From Pectinophora gossypiella (lineage: Eukaryota; Arthropoda; Insecta; Lepidoptera; Gelechiidae), in contig NC_065420.1 in assembly GCF_024362695.1 (NCBI RefSeq), positions 1,830,501 through 1,894,500 on the forward strand: a DNA stretch of 64,000 nt, written 5' to 3'. Made by a program: the position numbers and the translations under genes. Within the stretch, counting starts at the first letter, position 1. Every line of letters begins with the position of its first letter. Positions 9,965 to 21,070 of this stretch are shown in pieces. A model generated the notes under the pieces. The model was given only the letters and a program-made list of their open reading frames with translations, had not been told where the DNA came from and did no database searches.

Positions 9965-12900
9965 TCACGCAGGTGGTAGGTTGTTATTTATGAAACCTAT
10001 ACCGGTACATTGAATCAAGTTGTGCTCCCCACACGGCGTTATCGTGAATTTAGTCTGCAAAGAAAAACAAAGTTTAAATAATAAAACAGCAACTGTCAAT
10101 TTGCTGACTAGAGTTATTCCTTGTTCTATGCTAGAGTCCGCGTCACGAAAAAAGTTGCGGCCGCGGCGCTGGCATCGCAGTATCTGCATAAAATTATTCC
10201 GATTTGTCATATAGGTAGTTCCATAGAAATCCGCGGACTTCTTTCGTTTTCGCGGACTCTTACAACAGATTAATTTCCAACTAGTCAAACCAGTTACTAT
10301 TCTAAACACCAAAACACGTATGGAAAAGCACACTGTGACGTCATAGAAAAAAAATGAAATAAAATAACGAATTTATTATTACGTTTTCCTTGATTAAAAT
10401 TCATAAATACATTAAATAGAAAAAAGAAAATGTTTTTTAACAGTTTTAGATAATATGTCTTTATTTAGTAATTAGAATTTTCAAATGTGTTTTTGACATA
10501 GGATACTACCCAATTCCTTTTACCGGACTGCGGCGAAGCAAAAAGAAGGGTTATGTGTTTGACCGCTATGTATGTATGTATCATCATACATATATACATA
10601 TATTCTTTCTATTACCAACATAGAAAAATACTGGCGAAGCTCACCTTAGCAATAGTTTCAGCTATGTAGATAGCAGTCTGCGTGTGTAGCGTAATTTCTC
10701 CCGCCTTAACAGTAGACTTGCCTGCCGCTAGAGCCATGTAGATTATCAGCTGGTCCTGAAATCATTATGAGAACCATTGAAATATGCTCGTTCGTCTAAC
10801 AAAAAGGTCAGTGAGAGGCCCAGCATTGGGACATAGTCGTGAGCTTATGTGAATACTGCTAAATAGATAACTTCAAACATATATAAAACCACGCACGTAT
10901 TCCCTGAGGGGTGGGCAGAATCACAATCATGGAATGAAGAATAATACTACGTATAGAACGGTAACTCTTCGCCCCGCACCAATTCGTATCGGGCGCGGAT
11001 CAGGGGGGGGGGGGGGGTTAAAATTAAAAAGGCCACATCAAAGCAATTCACCTAAAAAAACAATATTACTATTTGACATTTATTTGCATTACGCACTTAC
11101 TTTTTTATGCGCAAATGTCAAATTGCAATATTGTTTTTTTCGATGAATTGCTTTGATGTGACCTTTTTACCCCCCTGATTTACCACACCCCCTCTGGGTC
11201 TCACTTTAGTCTAGATGGCCGTAAGCCGTTAAGCAGTAAGGGAGCGTGTTGTCTGTCTCCCTCACACATGCGCGTTAGACGGCACACGTAAGAAACAAGA
11301 TTTTTGTACGATTTTTGACTTATCTATTTTTGTTCTTCAATAAATAATCAAATATTATGGATATAAACCTGTGCCCAGCAATAGGACGTATGTCATCAGT
11401 CATCGCATATGGGATATTTATGTATGTAAGCATACACAAGGTGTTAGTGACATCGTAACGAATACTGAAGGGGATAATTTAGACCAAGATTCTGAGTTGA
11501 TATCAAGTGGGATTTTCCGTCGCAAATTTACTTTTTTTTATTATTTTCAATTCCATACTTTAATGACGGAAAATTCCACTTGATATTAACTCAGAATCAT
11601 GGTCTGAATCATCCCCCTGAGTTTTCGTGACAATGTCACTAACACCCTGTATGTACCTGCACATGGCTGTCGACGCAAGCGCCACTCTCCAGCACCTTCC
11701 GTAGCTCCTCCCCAGCTTTCCTGCCCACCTCTATCGGCTCTACGCCGCGTTTGCCGAGCCCGTCGCTACCAACCACGCAGCCTGAAGTCATTTCGCCTAC
11801 AAGACTGGAAAATAAATCGAAGATAATTCATTGTCGAAGTATGTTTCCGCATACAATTCAAGCATTTATGCTAGATAGAACAAGTTCATGTGGTAAAAAC
11901 CAACATTCTAACATAAACAGCCTATAAACGTCCCACTGCTGGGCATATGCCTCCCCTCAATCAACTGGAGGGGGTATGGAGCATACTCCGCCATGCTGTT
12001 CCACTGCTTGTGGGTTGGTGAAAGCATTTGGGCTAGTAGACCTGGCTTAACGTGTCTTCCGAAGCACGAAATTAACTTACTTTTTCGGACAACTAAATGA
12101 TTCAGCCTGCAAAGTCCTAGCCAAACAAAGGACAGTCTCACAAAGTGTTTTTCGACCGTATCCTTATCGGGAATCGAATCTGGACCTCCAGATGAGGCCA
12201 AAGTTCTAACCAGCTGTAAGTTATCTTCTGAACACTTGTGGTTCTGCCCACCCGTTAAGGATTACGGGCGTACGTTTATGTATGTATTAAAGTACTAATT
12301 AAAACACATAGTAACGGGTTCTTACCGCGTTTAAATGGAGATATGAGACTTCCGATATTTCGACACTGTTGCAAGTGCCATGATCACGGGATGAGTCTTA
12401 TATCTCCATTTAAACGCGGTAAGAACCCGTTACTATGTGTTTTAATTATGATAATAACCGCGTAAACTTAAAACAATGTATTAAAGTACTTACATAATGC
12501 CGCTACAATTATCGGGCGCCATGCTTCTGTCTTCCTTGTAAACTTCTATGTTCACCTTATTGCATATATTCCGTAGTCCCTGCTTCGCGCCGTTCGCCAT
12601 TTGATGCGCCATCTACCGGATAAATTAAAAAATAATTAAAGAGGATAAAAACTAGAAGCTCAATTGTAGGCGGCAGCACTGTTGAATGTTACTAAATTTT
12701 GACAGTTCTCCATAATTGACAAGCTAAAATTTGTAATAAATTGCCATAAAATGTGGAGCAACGTGGAGTGCATCCCATCTGAAGAGTTATGAAAAAGAAA
12801 AGCAGCCAGTTCTAAAAGGCAGTTTTAATTTAAAATAAAAAATTTAAAGTTTTCTTCTTTCCGATCTTTAGAGAATAAATATAACACTATGATTTTGCAG

Positions 12901-15900
12901 TTAAACGCTGTGCAAAGGATTATAGTATAAAAATATAACCGAAAGAATAATGTTTGTACGGGGAACTGTCAAAATTAACAACAGTAGCGACACCTGATGG
13001 GCGAAATAGGCGAATTTTTACCCTCATTACAACATTAGCTCACAACAAAATTTGAAAAATAAAATCGTTTTTAGTACGTACAATCAAGTAGACATGGAGG
13101 CTGCAAAAGATCGCGAAGAGTGGAAATCTATATGTCCGTATACACAACAGGACCCTTCGTCTGATTCGATCGACAACCAGAGTTTCACTTTCGTAATATT
13201 TAGTACCTTCCGAGTAGTGTAAGAAAAATAATAGTACCTTTACAGTTAAACAAAAAACTTGAATTAATTTCCAGCAGGACCCTCCGTGGTTTGAAGGTCT
13301 TCAGACCATTGGTGTATATCCCTGTATAGCGGTGCATTAGTACCTTCAGATTATCTTCGTTTTCTTTTAAAACAAATATTAGTTTATAAGAAATAAATCT
13401 ACAAAATTTTTATACTGCCAGCAGGACCCTTTTTTGTTTTGGTGCTTTCAGTCCAGACATTCATATTTCCTAGCAGCAGTATATTAGTACTTTTCAAAAA
13501 AATATCGCTTAATTAAAAAAAAAATGTATTAAAAAGTAATAAGACTGATTCTTTATCAGAGAAAATATTCTAACACTTTTATTTATGTGATGCAACCAAT
13601 GATCTACTATGATCTTTATTAACCCACGCTGAACAACGTTTGATTGATAATTTCTATTGGTAATTGTAATTTTGATTGGTAATTGTAATTTTGATTGATA
13701 ATTCCTAATGTAAATTTTTGTAAATATAATTTATTTTTTGTTATAATTTTCATTGTGTTTTCCTTTTTGACGATATTAAACTACGTACCTACCTAATATA
13801 ACATGAAAACTGATTTTTATTTCATTGGTTGCATCACATAAATAAAAGTGTTAGAATATTTTCTCTGATAAAGAATCAGTCTTATTACTTTTTAATACAT
13901 TTTTTTTTAATTAAGCGATATTTTTTTGAAAAGTACTAATATACTGCTGCTAGGAAATATGAATGTCTGGACTGAAAGCACCAAAACAAAAAAGGGTCCT
14001 GCTGGCAGTATAAAGATTTTGTAGATTTATTTCTTATAAACTAATATTTGTTTTAAAAGAAAACGAAGATAATCTGAAGGTACTAATGCACCGCTATACA
14101 GGGATATACACCAATGGTCTGAAGACCTTCAAACCACGGAGGGTCCTGCTGGAAATTAATTCAAGTTTTTTGTTTAACTGTAAAGGTACTATTATTTTTC
14201 TTACACTACTCGGAAGGTACTAAATATTACGAAAGTGAAACTCTGGTTGTCGATCGAATCAGACGAAGGGTCCTGTTGTGTATACGGACATGAAATCTAT
14301 TAATCGAGCCGTAGTACATTCCAACAATTGGATTACAAGAACAAGTAGACATTAATTTTTTTCGTTACAGTGTCACTAATTAATTACTCCACAAGGTGTT
14401 ATTTGTATAAAATAACTTACTCCTATCGGCAAGGTACCAGCGACGAAGCTCCACCCGTGTACGCCCCTAAGGTCCCCTCGCTCCGTGACGTCCACAGCCT
14501 GGAGACATCGGACGGGAGTCACCTCGATTTTTACTTGACCACCGCCTTTCGGATAGTAACTGATGAATAATGAAATGAAAATGAAATATTGAAAATGAAA
14601 ATATTTTATTTCACTTTACAAAGTAAATTCTAAGTTAGGGTTGATGACTCCTATTAAGCATAAAAGCCTGTGTTAGGAGAATAATGTGTAATAGTTCAAT
14701 ATTTTAGATGACACTTAAGAAAATGGCATCCAAACCGTTATTTATTATTAATTTTGAATACGTTATAGTGACTAAGATTGAGAAGGGAATGTTAGGTTGG
14801 TTTGGACACGTAGGACGGATGAAGGATAATAGAATTGCAAAAGCAAAAGTTGATGGTAGGGCTGGCAGAGGAAGACCGAGAAGGACTTACGATGACCAAA
14901 TTGGAGATGTCCTTAGAAAAGGTTCAGTACGATCTACTCTGAACCGGCGTGCGTGTATGAAGCGATTGATGAATGTGGAGGAAGCAAGAGAAGTGTGTCA
15001 GGATCGAAGCAAATGGAATTCTATAGTCTCTGCCTACCCTGGTGGGAAATAGGCGTGAGTTTACGTATGTATGTATGTTGAATACGTTATTTATCATTCA
15101 AGTCAAATAACTAAGACTAACCCTCTCCTTAGTACGTCAAGAGAGAAGTCTCCACCGAACTTGTTGAGCATGTACCGGAACACCTCGCCCATGTAGTCGA
15201 CCTGCGGCGCCATGTCCGCGTTGGTGCCTCCGCGCAGAGACACGCTCACCGGCGCAGGCGCAAGCAGTGCGCATGGCAGCGATACTTGGATCAGCAGGCT
15301 TATTGAACTGAAATATTACTTATTTATTGTATTTTATTTATTTACTTATAGTAATAAATACTAATTTATTATTTAGTGTGAAAATTAACGTATTTAATAA
15401 GGGTAAAGAATTACGGCGAGCATGCATGAAGTCTTTGATGAGAGTAGAAGTAGCAAAAGTGGTTTATTTATTTATAAAATACAGCCACATCACCTTTATC
15501 AGGATCTAGAAACTCTAGAGAGTAAGTGGAAATCTGTGGTGTCTGCCTACCCCAACAGCAATAGGCGTGACCTTATGTATGTATAATTATAAAGAATTGC
15601 ACTTAAGCTGATTTATCAGAAAGAAGCGAAAGTGGTGTGTTAGGATCATGGTGTATCTGGTATTTTTATTTATTTATTTATAAAAAAGTACACCAACAGC
15701 TTATATGATAAAACATTAAATAAAATAAAAGTTACATAAGCCAATAACATGGTAAGTGGGATTCTGTGGTCTATGGTAATCCATGCGATTTCATGTTTGA
15801 GTTAACTCACCCAGCAGTCATAGTATCCGCAATATACTGCCCTCCACTGAGCTTGCCAGGAATGAATTCAATCTCTGTGGAGCCAATACTGGCGCCCTTC

Positions 15901-16984
15901 AACCTGGCCTGGCACATTTGAGCCACCAGCTCTATACCTTTAGAAAACATAAAAGTTTTCAAGTTAATTTTAATGTTAATTTGGAATTGAATTGGATTTG
16001 TATTTTTTGTATATGAAGTGGATACCTCGCACTGTACCCTGTTAAATGTAACATGGAAAATGATTTATCTCCCATCTCCTTCATGCTAAGCTGTTTACTG
16101 TTAGTGCAAAAGAGATATATCTCTTGTCTCTTCACACTAAGCACTGTACTATATCTCTGTCCTGCTGTCAATCTAATCATGTTTCTAGTATTCTGGTCAT
16201 GTATCTTTACAATAGGCTAGTTTCCAACTAGTCAAATCAGTTACTTTTTACTAAACGTCAAAACACGAAATTACTATGGAATTTGTATGAAAAAGCACTC
16301 TGTGACGTCATAGAAAAAGTGACAAAATGTCGGACTTATTATTACGTTTTTCTTGATTAAAATTCATAAATAAGTTTAATAGAAAAAAGAAAATGTTTTT
16401 CGTTAGTTTTAGATGTGTCTTTATTTAGTAATCAGAATTTCATAATTTATCTTGAACCTAGTACACGACCCAATTCTATACCATTCAAATCTATGTATAT
16501 CTCGAGAATCAATAATTTTAATCTTATCTTACTAGCTAATATTGAATACGATTTCAAATACAACACACACTACACTACTTTTGATTTATATCAAAATTAC
16601 GATTTATAACACAAACACACACACAAGCATACTCAACATGCAGACGCCCTAATGCACGGTATCCGTTATCTGAATTACATTTATAAGATATATTCTTTAT
16701 AAACGATATGTCATTCATTTTAATTTCATTACACATTATTGCACCATACCTTTTAAATGTTGAGCGGCCAGCCCCGGCCTACTCCTGTTAGCTCGAATGT
16801 TTGTGACTCTCACGGGAATACCCAATATCGCACTCAAAGATACTGATATACGCAGTATTTGACCACCCTAAAATATTAAGATAAATAACTTTAATAATGT
16901 AAACAAGACGAACACTTAAAGTGGAATAGTTCGCCGGCTTACCCCTTCAAGCACACTTCCGTCGATTTCTAAGATTTCAGACAT
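9965..16984 (-). CDS. RTCA: RNA 3'-terminal phosphate cyclase
   Basis: Nine exons on the minus strand: 16943-16984, 16750-16867, 15811-15937, 15122-15307, 14421-14559, 12494-12612, 11657-11804, 10645-10755, 9965-10054. All junctions are GT-AG and in phase; the total is 1080 nt, 359 aa (vertebrate RTCA is ~366). The enzyme uses ATP to convert RNA 3'-phosphate ends to 2',3'-cyclic phosphates through a covalent His-AMP. Recognisable blocks: EIDGSVLEGGGQILR (N terminus), NRSRPGLAAQHLKGIELV, the LRGGTNADMAPQVDY signature, YYPKGGGQV, GSDGLGKRGV, and LHTQTAI with the probable nucleophile His317. Introns carry transposons, including the foldback element in intron 5. NEDD1 is convergent downstream. 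A possible poly(A) signal on the minus strand lies at 9922-9927. Confidence 0.96.
10262..10515 (+). repeat. Repeat family E, copy in RTCA intron 8
   Basis: Shares TTTCCAACTAGTCAAA, CTTGATTAAAATTCATAAAT, TGTCTTTATTTAGTAAT and a terminal ACCCAATTCC with copies at 16213-16480, 31690-31843 and 50694-50934. Non-coding, probably a non-autonomous transposon. Confidence 0.65.
10920..11300. repeat. Repeat family M, interrupted by a MITE
   Basis: AATAATACTACGTATAGAAC and, after the MITE at 11003-11177, CCCCTCTGGGTCTCACTTTA match the two ends of the copy at 53640-53870 (there in reverse). A third fragment is at 31485-31550. The MITE is therefore nested. Confidence 0.5.
11003..11177. mobile_element. Palindromic MITE family B, copy 1
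   Basis: Starts CAGGGGGG and ends CCCCCCTG; the arms contain GGCCACATCAAAGCAATTC and AATTTGACATTTGCGCA-like sequence. This is the commonest MITE in the window, with further copies at 45917-46074, 47064-47711 (split), 53908-54030, 57187-57345, 59821-59943 and 61351-61506, and a half copy near 33890. Confidence 0.75.
11436..11650. mobile_element. Palindromic MITE family F, abutting RTCA exon 7
   Basis: The ends are AAGGTGTTAGTGACAT and ATGTCACTAACACCCT-like inverted repeats; GATATCAAGTGG and CCACTTGATATTAACTC pair inside. Related copies lie at 21340-21680 and 52110-52250. It stops 6 bp inside the RTCA intron 7 donor. Confidence 0.7.
11911..12215 (-). repeat. tRNA-derived SINE (family S2)
   Basis: On the minus strand it has a tRNA-like head (box B GATTCGATTCCCG, degraded), the shared core with CTTCGGAAGACACGTTAAGCC, and the tail ATGCTCCATACCCCCTCC ... 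CAGTGGGACGT. It lies in RTCA intron 6 and matches the SINE at 25011-25325. Confidence 0.7.
12296..12447. mobile_element. Palindromic MITE, 54-bp arms
   Basis: Arms 12297-12350 and 12393-12446 are inverted copies with one visible mismatch (TAACGGGTTCTTACCGCG / CGCGGTAAGAACCCGTTA). The sequence around 59163-59200 shares both flanks (TTAAAACACATA, CCGCGTAAACTTAAAACAAT) without the hairpin, which looks like a related empty or deleted copy. Confidence 0.65.
13132..14291. mobile_element. Foldback / Mutator-like transposon with ~470-bp TIRs
   Basis: Left arm 13132-13602 and right arm 13822-14291 are inverted copies that read as almost identical; I see one substitution and one base difference in an A-run. 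They are separated by a 219-bp AT-rich loop. The element is bounded by the 9-bp direct repeat GAAATCTAT at 13123-13131 and 14292-14300. Each arm holds three spaced CAGGACCC blocks (near 13155, 13277 and 13426) and interleaved TAGTACCTT blocks, so the arms are built of degenerate ~140-bp subrepeats. Nine-bp duplications and long subrepeated TIRs are known for Drosophila FB and for Mutator-like elements. No transposase is present. It lies inside RTCA intron 5, so the pre-mRNA should form a long duplex. Confidence 0.88.
14705..15075 (+). pseudogene. Non-LTR retrotransposon ORF2 3' fragment
   Basis: Encodes a piece resembling the C-terminal end of LINE ORF2 proteins (LGWFGHVGRMKDNRIAK, AGRGRPRRTYDDQIGD, ending SIVSAYPGGK) followed by a TATG-rich tail. 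Further fragments of the family are at 15405-15590 (+), 22420-22640 (-) and 32225-32290 with 32715-32880 (-). Lies in RTCA intron 4; 5'-truncated. Confidence 0.7.
15405..15590 (+). pseudogene. LINE ORF2 tail fragment in RTCA intron 3
   Basis: Carries RRACMKSLMRVEVAKVV and the terminal SVVSAYPNSN with TATGTATGTA tail, the same family as 14705-15075, interrupted near 15465-15510. Confidence 0.5.
16083..16146. repeat. Short palindromic repeat family D
   Basis: GTTAGTGCAAAAGAGATAT and CTTGTCTCTTCACACTAAG form an inverted pair. Similar ~60-bp units are at 9770-9835, 25945-26005 and 46853-46922 (TCGTCTCTTTCGTACTAAGC). Confidence 0.5.
16213..16480 (+). repeat. Repeat family E, copy in RTCA intron 2
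   Basis: Nearly full copy from TTTCCAACTAGTCAAATC to GACCCAATTC. It is the best reference for the TECPR2 splice-site copy at 31690-31843. Confidence 0.65.
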
Positions 16985-18765
16985 GGTACTAAAGGACTTT
17001 TTGCAAAGTTGGATTATAATATTTGTATATCGATTAAGTTTCACTTTATTTAATTAATTTTTCGTTTAGTATATTAGTGCTTCTGTGTAGTAAACAGCTG
17101 TTTGAATGTAATTGGAATGAAAAATCTAAATGACTGACACAACTGTAATGTTGCTAGTACCGATAAAAAAATCCTACCAGTAACTTTGATTGGTCGATCA
17201 GTGGTCTTACTGGCTTGTTTTCTGTGTGAAAAATCGGAAAAAATAGTAAAATAGGTATTGTACCCAGTTATTAAAAAAAAAACAAGGTAGTGTGCAGTTA
17301 TGTGCCGTTCCCGGGAATGTTCCCAAAGTGGGAATGTTCCCTTTGTGAAAACTCTTTAATAGTAAGGACACTGGCTGCCTTTCTTTTTCGGATTGTTCTT
17401 TCTTGTACTCTGGTCCCAGTGGAGCTGATAGCGAGAAGCGCTGTATGAGAAAAAACGTCGACCGCATCGGCGGAGTCGGTATCAGGGTCCTGCAGTGCTG
17501 GTTATCGCGAGCTCATTGTCCGCCTCTACGGCTTAATACGAGTATTTCCAATACTCATGTGTATAAAATGAAACAACAAAAGTTATGTACACATTTTACC
17601 CTCTTTTATTATTATTTTATAACGTTTACATTGGCGAGTGTTTGTCACCAAGTCAGCCCTCATCGTTCCTAGTACAAATACCGTATTACAATGTAGGTGA
17701 TTATCTTTACATTAATTGATAGAATTCGGAATTTTGTCGTTCCACCGATAGCTCTGTACAAAATTGACAAATAATTATCTAAGACAATATTATTTATTTG
17801 GCTAATAAGCTCGCTGCACACAGAAATCTGTTGCGGCGCCGTTCCATAGACAATCCCGCTCCATGGCGCTCAACCAAGGTTTGACAAGTATAAGGTAATA
17901 TACAAGAAGTTAAAATTACACTCGCTACCCTTATCATACCGGTATGATATTACGGTACCGATTTCCTATCGGTCCGTAAAATCGGTACAGTAATTTTTCA
18001 ACCCCTGTAGGGCTCACAGGCTCACATGCCCAACGTGATATATATTTTTTTAATTTTATCGATTCTGAATTTCTGACGATAAAATTATGTCGTTTTGTCG
18101 CTTGGTGCTAATATGTGAACCCAAATAAATCATGCCATTCTGTCAAAATACGAACAAAATCACGTGACACGCGGCACGCATGTTAGGGGAAAAAACATAC
18201 TTATCGATTTCGAAAAAAAATATTGAATCGATTGATAATATAATATATTTTATCACGTTGCGCATATCAGCGCTGCTCGCAACACACGGCGCTGGCGGTA
18301 CTTCTGTGTATGAGACCTTTATAAATGTTAGTTTTGTTTTTAGCGGTTCAATAAATATATATTGTCTTAAAAATAATTTAACATATTGTGTGCGTTGAGG
18401 ATTTGGCAAAAATAAATATTATTTTCGATTTTGCCGCCATATTGTCCAGTTTTTTTTTTGCGGTGGATACGACGTTAATCATACATACATACTTTCTATT
18501 AAATTACAAGTACAGTGCGAAACGTAGGTCTAATTTAAACGTACATACTTGATATACATAAAGATAATTTATATAGATAAATTATGTAAAATTGTGCCCG
18601 GAATGTCTTTTTGTAACTTTTTAAAGATTTTTCATTGATGACTAAGGATATTAATCCGTGGAACTATGGAATAAAATAATTATCTTATGAAAATCTTAAG
18701 ATTAGAATATACTAAAGGTGATAACTCATTGATTTTCATTTTCAAGAATTAAAATACCTTTTTTT
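16985..18765. other. Upstream of RTCA: no gene seen
   Basis: Contains the presumed RTCA promoter close to 16985, a family L repeat at 17315-17420 (GGACACTGGCTGCC, TTGTTCTTTCTTGTACTCTG) and otherwise unique AT-rich DNA. The short frames here lack recognisable motifs. Confidence 0.5.
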
Positions 18766-18769
18766 ACCT

Positions 18770-18965
18770 TTGATGGGTTAGCTCTTGGCCCCAGACTTGC
18801 CCGAAGGCATTGACGAGGCCTAAGATGGAGCGAGTTCGCCCAGTAGGTGCCTGTTCACTCTGACCTTGAAAGCACCCGGGTTATATGCATTCGGAAATAC
18901 AGAAGACGGCAGAGAATTCCACTCCCTAGCAGTGCGCATAATGAAGGACGATGTGAAGCGTTTTT
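18770..18965. repeat. Probable degraded transposon fragment
   Basis: A GC-richer block (GGGTTAGCTCTTGGCCCC ... GAATTCCACTCCCTAGCAGT) in AT-rich surroundings, with the look of dispersed lepidopteran repeats. No second copy in this window, so the call is tentative. Confidence 0.3.
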
Positions 18966-19087
18966 ATCAGGGACTGTTTCAACAATTGCTGACTAATTAT
19001 CGTGATAACTCCTTGGTTTAGTGTCTGATAACAGTAGCACTATCTGCCAGATAAATTCCGTAATGGCTATCAGATTATTAATTAGAT

Positions 19088-19172
19088 TATACTCGCTCCT
19101 TGTTCGAGAGGTATTTACAGTGTAGTCTACGTCTCTACACTGTAAATACCTCTCGAACAAGGAGCTTCGTAT
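19088..19172. repeat. Perfect 31-bp inverted repeat with 9-base loop
   Basis: Arms 19095-19125 and 19135-19165 (GCTCCTTGTTCGAGAGG / CCTCTCGAACAAGGAGC at the ends) pair without mismatch around TCTACGTCT. After a short mismatch the pairing resumes with TATAC / GTATA outside. It could be a MITE core or a small hairpin RNA locus. Confidence 0.7.
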
Positions 19173-21070
19173 AATTGAGATAGAACTTCACTTACAGGTA
19201 AGTTCGTTTAATCTCATAATTATACAATGTCTAAACAAGACAGCATATCAAGTACGTACGATGAGCTATAAAGTTAAATCCAGATTGGTGCTGATTTCTG
19301 CAGACGCAAACATAATTTTAATTTAGTTCGACAGAAAACTAGCTCTATCTTGCACTCATCGTAAGTGAAGGACCCCACTATTATTTAAAGCTGTCATATT
19401 ATAGTTCTTCTTCTTATCGTGTGGTATGAAAAAAAAGTTTTGTCTGCCCGAATCGGCACCATTTTGTTATAATAATTTTCTCTCCACTAAGCGGCACTTA
19501 CATTACAGTATGAGGAATTTTTACATTGATAATTCTAAAGGGATGTGACAGCATTCTAGACGTCGGTAACTCAGGGAAGCGAACATATCGAAAGACAACA
19601 AAAATAAAACTTAATAAACTATAATTCTCTCGCTCTAACATGGTGCGTATGACAGAGAGCTCAGCCTAAGAGACTCATCAGGCCTCATACACCTTTTCCA
19701 GATGATTTATACAGTGTCTAAGAGGCACTTTGTTTCATGACTATAATTATAAGCCACCAGCTGTCCGACGCACCACGTTATAACGTTAAATATATAATAA
19801 TATTTTCACATTTCTCGTTTGAAACAAAACTTTTATATACAATGATTCAATTCAATTTCTACTAAAAATATCTAACATAAAATAGCGAACAGAAAAAAAC
19901 AGTATAAAAAAATAGTTTATGAAAAAAAAAACCAACATTAAGTTGGTAGGAATTGTATTAAAAATATAATTTATTTATGTTTAAATCGGTCTAAAAACGT
20001 TTAACATACAACCTATTTTCAATATAATTATGCGTATAGCACATCTGTGCCCGTTCATCTGTACGTGTACGTTACATTTATACTAGCATGAGCCAATCAT
20101 TGGAAGATTTTAGTTTTTATTAGGAAGTGTACAATTGAACGTCAATACAATATTATATAAATCATATTTTCACTTGACTGCCAAAATATATTAGAATCTT
20201 TTGTATTGCAATTTGTGCGTTTGAAATTTAAACTTCTCTTCAGTGCTCACTAAAATTATACATCGGATACCTACGGGTAATTTAAATTAAAACACCATTA
20301 TGTCTGTGCAAATGCATACTTATTTAAGTAATATTCTTTCGGGCGTGCTAATTTTTATATATTTATTTTATAATTAACATTTTCTTTATATATTATATAT
20401 TTAAATAGATCTAATCTTCCATTCAAACCGCTTTCTCATATACTTTGGCTGCCAAGTCGCAAAAGAATTAAAAAACATTAGCAAATGCACTTTTGCTTTT
20501 AAAATAAAAATGCATGGATAAGTCACATTATCTTGGCTTGAACACGACATCTTTAAAACAAGGTATATAATTTAGTACGTCACATTTACATAAACAGAAG
20601 TCCCACAGCCGGATACAAGTGTGCCCTCAAACAACCGGAGCAGGTAACATGCTAGACTACGCTATCCCATTGCCGATTACGGAGCTATTTATTTACATTT
20701 ATTAAACAGCGGTAAAATTGAGCTTTTTATTAAGTCGGCCATCTTGTTTTAACTCATTGATGGCACAAAATGGCGGATAAAATTTGCTAGTGACGCGGCA
20801 ATGAAGTTTAAAATACCTTCGCTAGACTGTCAAGTTTTAGAAGATATTTTGCTACGTGTAGATGTTATGTTTTTTATTTAGATTTGTGCTTCGTCTAAAT
20901 TATTTTCACGTCAACGTGCTTGCACTGAAATAGGCATGATCTAATGTGTGTATGAAACTGTAACCTCATATTAAAGATGTCGTAGACAGCCATGGTCCCC
21001 CGTTGTCATGCTGTAGAAAAATAAACTTTATGTACTCGGAACACGGCGGTTTGTGCTGTATGTTTTCTCT
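19173..21070 (-). other. Probable long 3' UTR and downstream region of SPP
   Basis: AT-rich and without an ORF of note. Minus-strand AATAAA hexamers occur (for example 19969-19974), so a long SPP 3' UTR is plausible but not shown. Confidence 0.35.
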
